Translations under genes and position numbers: made by a program
Source of the DNA: Bacteroidota bacterium
GTDB taxonomy: Bacteria; Bacteroidota; Bacteroidia; Cytophagales; Cytophagaceae
Assembly (NCBI GenBank): GCA_023458555.1
Contig: JAEWYS010000008.1
Span: 186,001 to 250,000 of the forward strand
Direction of reading: 5' to 3'
Length of the DNA stretch: 64,000 bases
The notes under the pieces: model-generated
Seen by the model: the letters and a program-made list of their open reading frames with translations, nothing else
Told to the model about the DNA's origin: nothing
The model's database searches: none
In this document: positions 45,929 to 55,653 of the stretch, one piece after another
How the letters are laid out: every line of letters begins with the position of its first letter
Numbering within the stretch: position 1 is the stretch's first letter

Positions 45929-46383
45929 ATATTTTATTTTTTCTCACTAAGAAAAAGAAATATGAGATATGCAAGGTCCAATCTTATAATATTGGACTCG
46001 ATTTTATGCATAGCAGTCAATCACCCGAAAGACAGAAAGTGTTTAAACTCTAATAATCTGTTTATTACATACAAATAGTAAATTATTCAAAAAAAGCAGT
46101 AAAAATATTATGTGTTAAAGAAGAGTATTTCTGGATAGATTTCTGTGAATTCAGGAAATGGATGTAGTGAGGGAAAGTAACGAGTATATTGTTCCGGAAC
46201 ACCTCCACGGTCTCAGGATCTGAATTCGTATGAAGCAAAAATTAGATTCACATACCAGCTCATGCTGTGACAACCGGCAGAAACGAAGCAGGAGGAGCAG
46301 TTGTTGGACTACCGGTCGGTATTGTGCTTCCGATTATTCGGACAGCGCTCTTTCTGTCTATCTGACATAGACCGGGACTATTC
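45929..46383. other. 455-bp intergenic region with palindrome and repeat copy
   Basis: Apart from the TCCAAT/ATTGGA palindrome and the right copy of the direct repeat, no gene is convincing. A 65-codon minus-strand frame at 46260-46457 overlaps the PorP end and is Pro/Thr/Arg-rich and not credible. The plus strand just before 46371 reads S-x-Y-x-x-SALSVYLT-stop, which matches the C-terminal codons of the MbnH-like 2 gene (DPSVYLQ-stop). Confidence 0.5.
45977..45996. promoter_or_regulatory. Candidate operator: TCCAAT-N8-ATTGGA
   Basis: This inverted repeat lies about 50-68 bp upstream of the propeller-protein start. It resembles the palindrome at 24826-24846 upstream of the GH30 gene, sharing the same 6-bp half-sites with 8 against 9 bases between them. 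Confidence 0.35.
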
Positions 46384-46407
46384 CTAGCGTCTTTGAAAAT
46401 CCGGACA
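46330..46407 (+). repeat. Direct repeat, right copy (78 bp; ~80% identical to 42082-42161)
   Basis: This copy begins with CCGATTATTC and ends with TCCGGACA, like the left copy. Its plus strand keeps the remains of a di-heme gene 3' end; its last 24 bp encode the C-terminal CPDFQRR-stop of the minus-strand PorP gene. Confidence 0.75.
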
Positions 46408-47418
46408 TGGTAAACGGCGTACCTTCCTTCCCGGCTTTTTTCTCGGCGGCCAGTCAAGACAAAAGATGTATATCAGCGATATTTCATGGCTTCCCAATGT
46501 ATTGCTGATCCCGAGTCTGGAGGTCGTGATATCATAGCTATAAGTAAAAGAGAAGCTGTTCAGCCGTACCCCTGCCTGAAGGATTAGGGCATCATTGTTT
46601 CGGATACCATCATGTGTTTTGGGAAATACTCCACGATACCAGGCGCCCAGAAGAATGTACGATTTGATCACATAGACACCCAGATCCAGCTGATCGAAAC
46701 GGCTTTCCGCTTTATAAATAAAAGTAGGAATGATGCGGAGCATATCATCTTTTTCCTGCATTATATGTGTCCGGTAATAAATATTGAATCCCCCGTGCAG
46801 CGAATACCTGACGGGCAGACGACTCAGCCCGGCACTATAAAAAGCCTGATCAGGCCGGTTCAGGTGGTGAGCAGAAAAACCCAGCCAGTACGTATCCTCC
46901 CCATAGAGCAAAATACCGGATGAAACATCAAAATACTGAGTAGTATTATGAGCAGTTACAGGATCAGAAGATGCAGGGCCTGTAAGGCTGGTACCAGAGA
47001 ACTGATCTTCAAAAATCAGGCGGCTGTAATTGATATGACGGCTGGCGTAGGTACCCTGCAAACCAAATCGAAGATTGAACTGATCGCTGACAGGAGCAAG
47101 AAAACTATAGAATCCGCTTATTTCATTGGAAGAAAGCCGGCTCACTCCGATATTGTCATGCAGTACCATGATGCCAAATCCACTTCGCAAATCCGGTACA
47201 TTTAAATCTGCATACAGGGTAGCTGTTTTAAATGTGCCTTCCAGTCCTGTCCACTGGATACGACTGTTTGTACCGACCCTGTAACATTCAGTTGCACCTG
47301 TAAAGGCCGGATTGATCAGTAAGGGAGCATTGTAATACTGGGAAAACTGCGGATCCTGTCCTTGAGCAAGAGAAGTAAAAAACAACAGAGCAATGAAAAT
47401 ATAACTTCTGATAATCAT
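46384..47418 (-). CDS. PorP/SprF-family T9SS outer-membrane protein
   Basis: The 344-residue protein has a signal peptide ending LAQGQ, the hallmark DPQFSQYYNAPLLINPAFTG, barrel strands throughout and the C-terminal GSHEISLIYIF strand. A basic tail ending CPDFQRR follows. Its ATG overlaps the adhesin stop codon by 4 bp (ATGA), so it is coupled to and probably dedicated to the 1,343-residue adhesin. In contrast to the 5-15.7 kb operon, no PorE-like gene follows. Its final codons lie inside the right direct repeat. Confidence 0.92.
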   Translation of the reverse strand: MIIRSYIFIALLFFTSLAQGQDPQFSQYYNAPLLINPAFTGATECYRVGTNSRIQWTGLEGTFKTATLYADLNVPDLRSGFGIMVLHDNIGVSRLSSNEISGFYSFLAPVSDQFNLRFGLQGTYASRHINYSRLIFEDQFSGTSLTGPASSDPVTAHNTTQYFDVSSGILLYGEDTYWLGFSAHHLNRPDQAFYSAGLSRLPVRYSLHGGFNIYYRTHIMQEKDDMLRIIPTFIYKAESRFDQLDLGVYVIKSYILLGAWYRGVFPKTHDGIRNNDALILQAGVRLNSFSFTYSYDITTSRLGISNTLGSHEISLIYIFCLDWPPRKKPGRKVRRLPCPDFQRR

Positions 47419-50400
47419 CGAATTAATGTAATCTCTCCAATTGTTTTATTTTTCACCCTTTTGCCGGCAAAATCTTCACATTCATATTCAAGCACATAAG
47501 GATATACTCCGACAGGCGATTCGACCTGAAGAAAAGTGCCATCCCAGCGTTCTTCAAAATCCTCACTGCGAAATATTACTTCTCCCCATCGATTGAATAC
47601 AATAAGATCTACTTTGTGCGCAAATCCCAGCAGGCCGATATCATCATTGAACTGATCATTATTGGGTGAAAATGCATTAGGCAACGTTACCTCACAGGGA
47701 ATATATTTTTTTATCGACAGCCAGCGCGAAGTGATTCCTTCACAGCCAAAAGTATCTTTAACATACAAGGTAATCTGATAATCGCCTTCTTCGGTATAGA
47801 TATGACTGGGATTGGTAGCGGACGATTCCTGGTTATCTCCGAAGTTCCAGCGGGAGGCAACAATGACACCTTGGCTGGTATTGAAAAAGTCTACCGGAAA
47901 GTCAGTGTGCAGAGCATAGTCTGACGAATAGTTAAAATCAGCCTGCACCGTATAGGTATATCCCGGCACTTCAATAAGAGTATCCACCACACAATTGGGA
48001 ATATTTTTGTTCTGAATCCTGACAGCATATAAACCTTCAGACACAGGAGTACGGGCAGGCCCGATCCTGCCATCCTGCCAGAGGACTTCAACATCACTGG
48101 TGTATATCGGAATTATAATGCTTCCCTTACCTGATGCGCACAAATCAGCTTGTACTTCTGCTTCCACAGTAAATGGTTTGGCCGATATGCTGATACTGGT
48201 ATCTTTCTGACAAGTCGTATTGATTTCACGTATCCGGATAAAGTAGTGACCGGGAGTGAGACCGGTAAAACTTCCGGAAGAAGTATATCCGCCATGATTG
48301 ATACTATATTCATAATTGGCAGATGGCATAACAAGCTCAATGGAGCCATTGTATTGCTGGCAATCGGAGTCTGTAACGTAAATGTCGCTTATGACAACGG
48401 GCCGGTCTTCATTAATGATCGTAATAATTGTGTCTTTAAAACAGGTGACTGAATAATCAGACATCACACGTATGGAGAGAGTGCCGGCAGATAAACCGGA
48501 TTGCTGAAGTCGGGCGGAAGGAATATGGTTCCAGTATATGGTAAATGAGCTTTCCGGAACATCAAGCTGTACAGTAGCGTTGCTCCCGCCGCACAACTCA
48601 TTGGTCTGACTGATATCGATGGTAAACGGATCGGCAACTATAGTAAAAACACTGTCGGCCGTGCAGCCGGTGGCAGTCTCTGTTACTGTTACCTGATGAT
48701 CTCCTTCTGACAGATTGTTCTGTACCGGAGCAGAGATAGCTGGCCGGTTATCCCATTGATAACTGTATACTTTAAGCATATTTTGCATAACCACTTCAGC
48801 TTTTCCGGAAGCTTCATAGCAGAGAGTATTTTCAAGCGATAATTTCTCTATGAAAATGGCATCGGATCCCTCTATGGTAAAACCGGTATCCAGGCGACAG
48901 GCGGTGCCTGCAATCTCAACAGAAAGCGAATAGCTGTTTTTTGACAGATTATCCCGGAATGTATCATCTGTCCATGCCTCCCCAAACCATGAAAACCGAT
49001 AATAGCGTCCGTCAGACGGCATAGTGACAGTAGCAGAACCTGTCGGCAAGCCACATACTACCGGACTCAGCACAATATCCGGATCAGGCGTAATCGACTG
49101 GTTGGCAACAGTAACATTCGTATCAACCATACACATATTATCCAGCAGGGATATAACAGAAAGATGATAAGAGCCATAAAGCAGATTCTTATAGCTGGTA
49201 TCTGTCTGTATAGCTCCGTTCAGCACCAGAGTAAAGAAGTCTTTGCCTGGCGTCGTAAGTATAATGGAGCCTTCTCCGAGACCACAGGTATCTTCGTTTA
49301 CGGCAAGGTCAATCTCAAAGGGAAGCGCTGGTATTGTAAAGGAAGAGTCAATGGTACAGCCGCTGACTGATTCCGTAATCGTCACTGTATGAGTACCCGC
49401 ATTGAGATTGCTCACTAATGCATCGGCAAGTGCTGAGCCCGACCAGCTGTACGTATAGGTTAGTGCCGGATCATTCATTTCAACTTCAGCCGAGCCATTG
49501 GCTCGGAAGCAGTCAGTAGGAGTCAGCTCAAGCCTCTCAATTTTAATCGGATTTGCCTGATTAACTGTAAAAAAAGTGTCCAGCGCACATAACGATGAAT
49601 AATCCGGATGGGTGATAAGCAATGAATATGTGCCGGCAGAGAGATTATCCCGGATCGGTACGTTCAGGGTTATATCATCCCAGATCAGCTCAGCGCCCGG
49701 TGGTCCGTCAATCATCTGTATTGCTATAGAGCCTGAATTGCCGGAGCAATCTTCATCCGCAACTGCTGCCGTTATTTCTACCGGATTGACTGGTGTCACA
49801 AACATGGTATCATACGTAAGACAGGTAGGATCGGAAATAAGTGATGATATGATGCTTATTTGCGTGGTTTCGGTAATATGTTCCTTCAGCTCCCTTCCGT
49901 TGAGTACAGATACTTCTGTTTCGTTGACAGACCATGAGTAATTAAAAAGCCCATCATTGAAATGCTCCCCGTCATTATGAATATATATGCGAATACTGTC
50001 GCCTGTACAAAGAGAAGTATCCGGACGGCTTATGCTGTGCTCATTAAAACTAAGCGATACCTGCGGATTGTATATTGCTGACAGGGTAATAGTATCAAAC
50101 AATACTTTGGTATACCACCAGGTATTAATAGTTTCCGGGTTGGAATTATTACCTCTGTTGCGCCACTTGTGACAGCCTCCCCCAAGAGAGCTACAGCCGG
50201 TAAGATTGATTTTTGCGTCTATATTTCTCGTGTCATTGATATTACTGTCATCCCAGTATATAAGTGGTTCAGGCAGCCCCTGCGGACTGATCGTCTTTAC
50301 AATAAGTCCTCCGGTGTTATGTTCCGCATCAAAAACAGGCAGATGTGTCACACTCAATCCAAAGGAAGCCAGAATCTGAACATCTTCGGGATTGACTGGA

Positions 50401-51446
50401 TTGCCCTGAACATCTTTGCCATCCCATGGCACACATATAGTTGTATCTTTGGTAAATTCCTGTGTAAAAAGAATATCCAGCTCCGGATCATATATATTAT
50501 TCTTATTTACATCTATATATCCGTCAAGTATGCCAGCCACATCAGAAGTATAGTTCAGGCAATAGCTGTTTTCCGCGCAGGTGCTGAATACAGCTATTCC
50601 TGAAAAGTTACCTTCCTGAACAAAGGTAGGGAAACTTGTTTCATCAGGCGGATTCAGAAAAACTTCAAATTCAGGGATTGAATAATTACTTTTTCCTATT
50701 TTGGATTTCCGGTCTTCAAGATAGTTTCCTGTAGTTCCTGTGCCATTTGAATTAAAATTTACAACAAATGTAAATGGCTGCATATCATTGAAGTCTACTT
50801 CGTAGATGACACCTCGGGGATCATAGGGATATACTTTGCCGCTAAAAGGGTTATTGCCGTTTTCTGTAGAAATCTGCCAGCCCTGGCTGTGCAGGCGTCC
50901 AGGCTGTGGTTCCATGGCTGCATTGGCAACTGTGATATCAAACAGGTGGATATCCATATTGGAAGAAGGGTTGAATTCGATAACATAGTCACCAGTCATG
51001 GCAGGGATGTATTCCAGTGCGTCATATCCGGCAGGGTTTCCGAGTTCTCTTGGCCCTGCTACAGCAGCATTCCATGTAGCAATATGACCTTCCTGACCCG
51101 CTGCCGGCATTGTTACATTATCTATCACAATATTTCCTGCCGGGTCTTTGATCCGATAGGGGACATTAGGAATATAATTAGTACCGCCATTGCCCTCTTT
51201 ATTATTCAGTCCATAATAAATAATCTCATCCGTGGAATTGATGCGGATTTTTATCTGCTGGCTTTCCGGAGCATTATACATACCAAAACTGGTATACATT
51301 GGTACAGTCGTTCCGGTAATACGGGAGCTATTGTTTAAATGCAGACTACCATAACTGTTTTCGGTAGGTCGAAGCTGTTTTGTACCCTCTCCGTAGGAAC
51401 TTGCAGCAAAAACAAAGAATGTAAAAGGAAGTAAAAAATGTTTCAT
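47415..51446 (-). CDS. Large T9SS adhesin with SprB-like repeats, PKD and CHU_C tail
   Basis: From the ATG at 51446 the product has about 1,343 residues with a signal peptide ending ASSYG. Residues about 25-550 form a unique N-terminal region, including a beta-rich part with D-x-N-x-N-N-x-Y-D-type calcium-loop-like sequence (DVNKNNIYDPELD). Eight SprB-like repeats of about 76 residues follow (about 550-1165), each with a DxC near the start, a G-S-I/A-x-x strand and a second Cys. A PKD domain (about 1165-1250, WNFGDNQES, HIYTEEGDY) leads to a CHU_C tail (FSPNNDQFND, FNRWGEVIF, ending ITLIR). It is predicted to be exported by the T9SS and held at the surface with the PorP protein downstream. 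Function: adhesion or motility, by family precedent. Confidence 0.92.
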   Translation of the reverse strand: MKHFLLPFTFFVFAASSYGEGTKQLRPTENSYGSLHLNNSSRITGTTVPMYTSFGMYNAPESQQIKIRINSTDEIIYYGLNNKEGNGGTNYIPNVPYRIKDPAGNIVIDNVTMPAAGQEGHIATWNAAVAGPRELGNPAGYDALEYIPAMTGDYVIEFNPSSNMDIHLFDITVANAAMEPQPGRLHSQGWQISTENGNNPFSGKVYPYDPRGVIYEVDFNDMQPFTFVVNFNSNGTGTTGNYLEDRKSKIGKSNYSIPEFEVFLNPPDETSFPTFVQEGNFSGIAVFSTCAENSYCLNYTSDVAGILDGYIDVNKNNIYDPELDILFTQEFTKDTTICVPWDGKDVQGNPVNPEDVQILASFGLSVTHLPVFDAEHNTGGLIVKTISPQGLPEPLIYWDDSNINDTRNIDAKINLTGCSSLGGGCHKWRNRGNNSNPETINTWWYTKVLFDTITLSAIYNPQVSLSFNEHSISRPDTSLCTGDSIRIYIHNDGEHFNDGLFNYSWSVNETEVSVLNGRELKEHITETTQISIISSLISDPTCLTYDTMFVTPVNPVEITAAVADEDCSGNSGSIAIQMIDGPPGAELIWDDITLNVPIRDNLSAGTYSLLITHPDYSSLCALDTFFTVNQANPIKIERLELTPTDCFRANGSAEVEMNDPALTYTYSWSGSALADALVSNLNAGTHTVTITESVSGCTIDSSFTIPALPFEIDLAVNEDTCGLGEGSIILTTPGKDFFTLVLNGAIQTDTSYKNLLYGSYHLSVISLLDNMCMVDTNVTVANQSITPDPDIVLSPVVCGLPTGSATVTMPSDGRYYRFSWFGEAWTDDTFRDNLSKNSYSLSVEIAGTACRLDTGFTIEGSDAIFIEKLSLENTLCYEASGKAEVVMQNMLKVYSYQWDNRPAISAPVQNNLSEGDHQVTVTETATGCTADSVFTIVADPFTIDISQTNELCGGSNATVQLDVPESSFTIYWNHIPSARLQQSGLSAGTLSIRVMSDYSVTCFKDTIITIINEDRPVVISDIYVTDSDCQQYNGSIELVMPSANYEYSINHGGYTSSGSFTGLTPGHYFIRIREINTTCQKDTSISISAKPFTVEAEVQADLCASGKGSIIIPIYTSDVEVLWQDGRIGPARTPVSEGLYAVRIQNKNIPNCVVDTLIEVPGYTYTVQADFNYSSDYALHTDFPVDFFNTSQGVIVASRWNFGDNQESSATNPSHIYTEEGDYQITLYVKDTFGCEGITSRWLSIKKYIPCEVTLPNAFSPNNDQFNDDIGLLGFAHKVDLIVFNRWGEVIFRSEDFEERWDGTFLQVESPVGVYPYVLEYECEDFAGKRVKNKTIGEITLIR
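47960..49795 (-). repeat. Eight SprB-like ~76-codon repeats in the second adhesin
   Basis: The period is about 229 bp. Units begin with beta-strand plus x-x-C (for example NEDTC, DSDC, ENTLC) and carry a second Cys before the next unit, suggesting one disulfide per unit. Boundaries are approximate. Confidence 0.75.
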
Positions 51447-51747
51447 ATTTCCGGTCAAAATGGCTTAAATGTCCCAGATCTTATTCTAACATTATGCATT
51501 TCTCCACCTCCTTTCTACAAATTGGATACGACTAATGTAAACACAATATAGCAATATTTTACATAAAACATTGTTAATCAGATATAAAAAATAGATCTAA
51601 AGTAAATCAGATCCATGTTTCGGGTATTACTGGTTCTATAGTTGGTTCCTTTCCATCTGTTATGAAAGAGTCCGGCTGAATTTAATAAGGTAAATTCCTA
51701 TTGGCAAAATATGTCTCGTATCTATCCCGTCAGCAGCTGATGCCGGC

Positions 51748-52067
51748 TCAATAAACTGATATCGTATATAATATAATCAAAGACTCCTTGGCATTGGGAT
51801 ACAATTCCGCTTTGAGTTTGTTGTTGCCCGGTATGGCCGTATCTGTACAGAAGCCGAAAGCTGTCCGATTTCATTGCTTACAGACAGGCGGTCGATATTG
51901 GCAAGTCAGAGGGGATTGACAGCAATTAATTCTATGATACTAATGCTCTCTTTCAACTGGTGATTTGCCAGTTGTTCCAGGCCGGTGACAGGGAAACTGA
52001 TATTCTGATGTACGGCAGCTTCGTAAACCACAATCCGGGCATTCCGATCACTGGTCGTCCCATTGGC
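51748..52067 (-). pseudogene. Possible decayed gene fragment, unknown family
   Basis: On the minus strand, one frame reads about 50 plausible codons (including VVYEAAVHQNISFPVTGLEQ and KESISIIELIAVNPL), then a TGA at 51906-51908, then continues as LANIDRLSVSNEIGQLSASVQ. Near 51845 the reading appears to shift frame to TDTAIPGNNKLKAELYPNAK. Composition is protein-like in both parts. No family was recognised, and no start codon or promoter is evident. The rest of 51459-52131 holds nothing I can identify. Confidence 0.35.
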
Positions 52068-52131
52068 TCACTTTTTTTGTAAAAATACCACATTCCTAAA
52101 CAACCAGAAGAAAAGGTAGAAAACCAAGTAA

Positions 52132-52171
52132 GCAAAAAAGCCACCTGTTGCTTAACAGGTGGCTTTTTTGC
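52132..52171 (-). terminator. Strong terminator after the sterol desaturase-type gene
   Basis: An 18-bp perfect stem (GCAAAAAAGCCACCTGTT with its complement, 4-nt loop GCTT) lies 18 bp past the stop codon. It contains A- and T-tracts on both sides and can work in either direction. Confidence 0.9.
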
Positions 52172-52188
52172 TTTATTCAATTCATTCA

Positions 52189-53139
52189 TTACGCTACTTC
52201 TTCGCTAACCAGCTGATCCCTATTCACGATAACAGAATCTTTCTTATCAGTTTTATTCTGCATATACTGGTATTCACCTGGCCTTCCAAATACTGCAATC
52301 CATTTTTCCTTCCAGGATTTTGCACTTTTTACATCCTTGAATATGTCAATGTATTCATGAAAAACAAGATACGCCGGATTAAATGAGTCCACCGGCTGAG
52401 TAATACCATATACCGGTTTTTCACTTGGCTCCTGATATGTTCCGAAAATCCTGTCCCAGAAAATGAACATTGAACCATAGTTCTTATCAATAAACGCTTC
52501 ATTTTTACCATGATGCACCCGGTGATTGGTCGGAGTAACCATTACATACTCTACCCATTTAGGCAACTTAGGTATCAGCTCGGTATGCTGCCAGAACTGA
52601 TACAAAACACCAATCTGATGAACAATGAAGAACATAATAGGATCGAACCCCATCAATACTACCGGCAGGAAAAAAATAACCTTTATCTGGTCTATCCAGC
52701 ACAGGCGGAACGAAACGGTCAGATTATAATGCTCGGAAGAATGATGAGTAACATGTGAAGCCCACCAGAAACGCTGTTCATGAGCGATACGATGAGCCCA
52801 GTAGCGGCAAAAATCATAAACCAGCGCACAGGCTATAAATGACCACCATGTAAATGGCATTACAAAGGCAGTCGGGGTGAAATAGTGATATGTTGCCCAG
52901 ACAAGATAGATAGTTACAATACCTGTAATGCCCGATACTACCAGATAAATAGCGCCTATGCTTATAGAAGCCGTAAGGTCTTTTCTCGAATACAGCCCTA
53001 GTTCCTTTTTATGACTGATATAATATTCAATAAACACGAATAATAACATTACAGGAGCTGCATATATAAGCAGATTCGGAGCGCTTTTATATTGCCCCAA
53101 CATTTCCTGAAAAGTAAGTTTCCCTTGTAAAAACTCCAT
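52189..53139 (-). CDS. Sterol desaturase / fatty-acid hydroxylase family membrane protein
   Basis: The 316-residue integral membrane di-iron enzyme has about four to five transmembrane helices and the His clusters HRIAHE, HVTHHSSEH and HRVHHGKN that bind the two irons, plus an additional HxxH-type His in the C-terminal part. Family members hydroxylate or desaturate sterols, carotenoids or fatty acids, or cleave ether lipids; the substrate is not evident. In Bacteroidota such enzymes often modify sphingolipid or fatty-acid chains. It is a single-gene unit with a strong terminator. The 250 bp upstream is A/T-rich and contains no gene. Confidence 0.88.
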   Translation of the reverse strand: MEFLQGKLTFQEMLGQYKSAPNLLIYAAPVMLLFVFIEYYISHKKELGLYSRKDLTASISIGAIYLVVSGITGIVTIYLVWATYHYFTPTAFVMPFTWWSFIACALVYDFCRYWAHRIAHEQRFWWASHVTHHSSEHYNLTVSFRLCWIDQIKVIFFLPVVLMGFDPIMFFIVHQIGVLYQFWQHTELIPKLPKWVEYVMVTPTNHRVHHGKNEAFIDKNYGSMFIFWDRIFGTYQEPSEKPVYGITQPVDSFNPAYLVFHEYIDIFKDVKSAKSWKEKWIAVFGRPGEYQYMQNKTDKKDSVIVNRDQLVSEEVA

Positions 53140-53388
53140 ACTCTATAATATAATCCCGAATAAATGTAAAAATTAAACTCTGGAATAGTAATATACTAAA
53201 TTAATTAAAAAATACCCTGACATCGGACCCGAAAATTCAAAGTTCTGTGTCGTTCTTTTATAAGATGAATAACTCCCCCGCAAGTGTTTTGTTTAAAGAA
53301 AAGACACCTGAGCAGGTAAAAAATTACCATATAGTCATAATTATTAAAACGACATGCAGGTCACCAAAGCACTGAAAGTCAATAACCG

Positions 53389-55641
53389 TTATTTTTTCAG
53401 ATAAAAGCTCGTTTTTAAATCTCCGGCCTGTAACGAAAAACGTCCCGGCTCCAACAAAAGCTTTCCTTCTTTATCTGGAAATGTCAGGTCTCTTTGCGGA
53501 TGTATTTCAAAATTAAATGTTCTGCTTTGCCCGGGCTCCAGTTTTACTTTCTCAAAAAATCTCAGCTCTTTTACCGGTCTGGTAATAGAAGCAAATTCAT
53601 CCGATACAAACCACAATACTGCTTCTTTACCTGCAACAGAACCTGTATTTGTGACCTTAACCGATGCTTTTATCGTTTTGTGGCCATCCGTTATGCTATC
53701 ACTAAGAATCAGATCGCTATACTGAAATTTAGTATAGCTTAATCCGTGCCCAAACTCGGCCAAAGCAAACTGCAACAGCTCTCCCGTTACAGGTCGTAAT
53801 TCGGAGTACTCGCTTTTTTTATAATTATAGGAAATTATATGGCCTTCCCGAAGGGGATATGTAAAAGCCAGCTTGCCGCTCGGATTAACTTCCCCGCATA
53901 GAATCTCGCTTATTGCCTCAGCACCTTCATTGCCGGGCAATCCGGCAAACAGGATCGCCGCACAGTTTTTATAAAAATCTGCAATTATCCGGGGTCTTCC
54001 TTCCGTAAGAATGAGAACAACAGGCTTTCCCGTAGCTATTGCTTTCAGCGCCCATTCTTTCTGATCTGGAGACAATTCGAGCGTATTAATGGAACCGTCA
54101 GTTTCCGCATAGGCATGTTTTTCCCCGATTGCCAGGAGAATCACATCGGCATTTCCTGCAAGCTGCCCAAGATTCGCCATATCAGCCAGGACAACTTCGG
54201 AATCAGCAAACTTTTTCCTGACTGCACTATAAATGGTCGGCATATTTTCAGGAAACCACCAGTCACTTTGCGCTGCAAACCGGTATGTCCAGCCCCCGCA
54301 TAGCGGAACTTTACTATTGGCAGTAGCTCCGGTAACAACAATTTTACGGGGCTTTTTCAACGGAAGAATTTCATTCGTATTTTTTATAAGAACGATAGAT
54401 TCTCTGGCCGCTTCCCTGGCCATCTCTGCTGATTTCTCCTCGCCGATCCTGGACAAACGCTCCGAATCAGGCAGATGGTTTTCAAAAAGGCCGAGCTCAT
54501 ATTTCAAGCGCAGAATACGGCGTACAGACTCATCGATTCTTGCCTCTGTTATCCTTTTTTCTTCCACCAGCTCTTTAACATACCGGTTAAAATCCGTAGT
54601 GAGAGGAATCATTGAAATATCAATACCCGCATTAATAGCCAGCAGCGTTGCTTCCTTCTCATTTTCGGCCACAAAATGCATTTTCTCCAGGGCAATGATA
54701 TCCATCCAGTCGGTCACGACCACCCCTTTAAAACCAAGTTTTTCCCGCAGAAGCCTGGTCAATAGCTCAGGATTGGCGTGTACAGGTATACCGTTAATTT
54801 CCCCGCTGTTTACCATAATGGTCTTTACTCCTGCATCAATCGCTTCCTTAAAGGGCGGGATAAAAAACTCATATAACAATTGGTCCGGAATCTCAGCCGG
54901 TGAACGGTCCCAACCGGATTTAGGATCGGAATACCCCACAAAATGCTTGGCACAGGCAGCAACCTTGTATGGCACAATGTCGGGAGCATTCTGTACCTTA
55001 CGGATATAGGCAGCTCCCATCTTGCCGGTAAGGTAAGGGTCTTCTCCATAGGTTTCATAATACCTGCCCCAATATTTGTTTTTTCCCAGATCCAGTACAG
55101 GGGCAAAAAGCCAGTTATGTCCCAGACCGCTGGTTTCTCTTACAGTAACCTCTGCCATATTGCAGGCGTGTATTGTATCAAAGGTACAGGCTATATTTAC
55201 ATTGTGAGGAAAAATAGTCCCTTCTTTCAGATAGGAGCTCCCATGCACATGATCTACTCCGTACAGCAATGGAATTTTATTTTTGCTATAGGCCAGATTT
55301 ACCCTCTGAAGGTCATACATGTATCTGTACCAGGAATCTTTTGATACACCGCGCCCGTTCAGAACCGAGCCAATATGATAATTGGTGACATAATGTATCA
55401 GCTTATTAGTATCCAGTTCGAAAAATGTGACGGAGTCATAATGGGTAAAAATACTGTCCGTCATCAGCAGGGTTATATTTATTTGTGCCATCTGCCCGAT
55501 TTTCTCTTCAAGCGTCATAACAGAAAGTAATTCTTCTACTTTTCTGTCCGTTTCATCACCTTGGCTGGTTTTATTTTCAGATCCGGAGCATCCCCAAAAT
55601 GCCAGAAAGGTTAGAAGCACAAGCAGACGGTTGGTTGTCAT
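53389..55641 (-). CDS. GH3 beta-glucosidase (BglX-like) lipoprotein
   Basis: The chosen ATG at 55641 gives about 750 residues with a lipobox (FWGC, Cys about 18). Domains are the GH3 TIM barrel (MTLEEKIGQMAQ near the start; KHFVGY; nucleophile Asp in VVTDWMD), the alpha/beta sandwich (about 400-620), and a C-terminal fibronectin-III-like domain. The layout matches periplasmic BglX enzymes, which cleave beta-linked glucose from the non-reducing end. With the secreted GH30 enzyme it suggests stepwise use of plant or microbial polysaccharide, although the genes are 27 kb apart. An ATG four codons upstream is possible. Confidence 0.92.
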   Translation of the reverse strand: MTTNRLLVLLTFLAFWGCSGSENKTSQGDETDRKVEELLSVMTLEEKIGQMAQINITLLMTDSIFTHYDSVTFFELDTNKLIHYVTNYHIGSVLNGRGVSKDSWYRYMYDLQRVNLAYSKNKIPLLYGVDHVHGSSYLKEGTIFPHNVNIACTFDTIHACNMAEVTVRETSGLGHNWLFAPVLDLGKNKYWGRYYETYGEDPYLTGKMGAAYIRKVQNAPDIVPYKVAACAKHFVGYSDPKSGWDRSPAEIPDQLLYEFFIPPFKEAIDAGVKTIMVNSGEINGIPVHANPELLTRLLREKLGFKGVVVTDWMDIIALEKMHFVAENEKEATLLAINAGIDISMIPLTTDFNRYVKELVEEKRITEARIDESVRRILRLKYELGLFENHLPDSERLSRIGEEKSAEMAREAARESIVLIKNTNEILPLKKPRKIVVTGATANSKVPLCGGWTYRFAAQSDWWFPENMPTIYSAVRKKFADSEVVLADMANLGQLAGNADVILLAIGEKHAYAETDGSINTLELSPDQKEWALKAIATGKPVVLILTEGRPRIIADFYKNCAAILFAGLPGNEGAEAISEILCGEVNPSGKLAFTYPLREGHIISYNYKKSEYSELRPVTGELLQFALAEFGHGLSYTKFQYSDLILSDSITDGHKTIKASVKVTNTGSVAGKEAVLWFVSDEFASITRPVKELRFFEKVKLEPGQSRTFNFEIHPQRDLTFPDKEGKLLLEPGRFSLQAGDLKTSFYLKK

Positions 55642-55653
55642 AGAAAAATGCAT

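Noticed and set aside
42082..46407. The flanking repeats as ends of an insertion sequence
   Set aside because: They are direct and not inverted, 80 bp long and derived from gene 3' ends, and no transposase or integrase lies between them.
54233..55009. 258-codon plus-strand frame opposite the GH3 gene
   Set aside because: A Ser/Ile-rich mirror of a well-supported GH3 coding region; no protein features.
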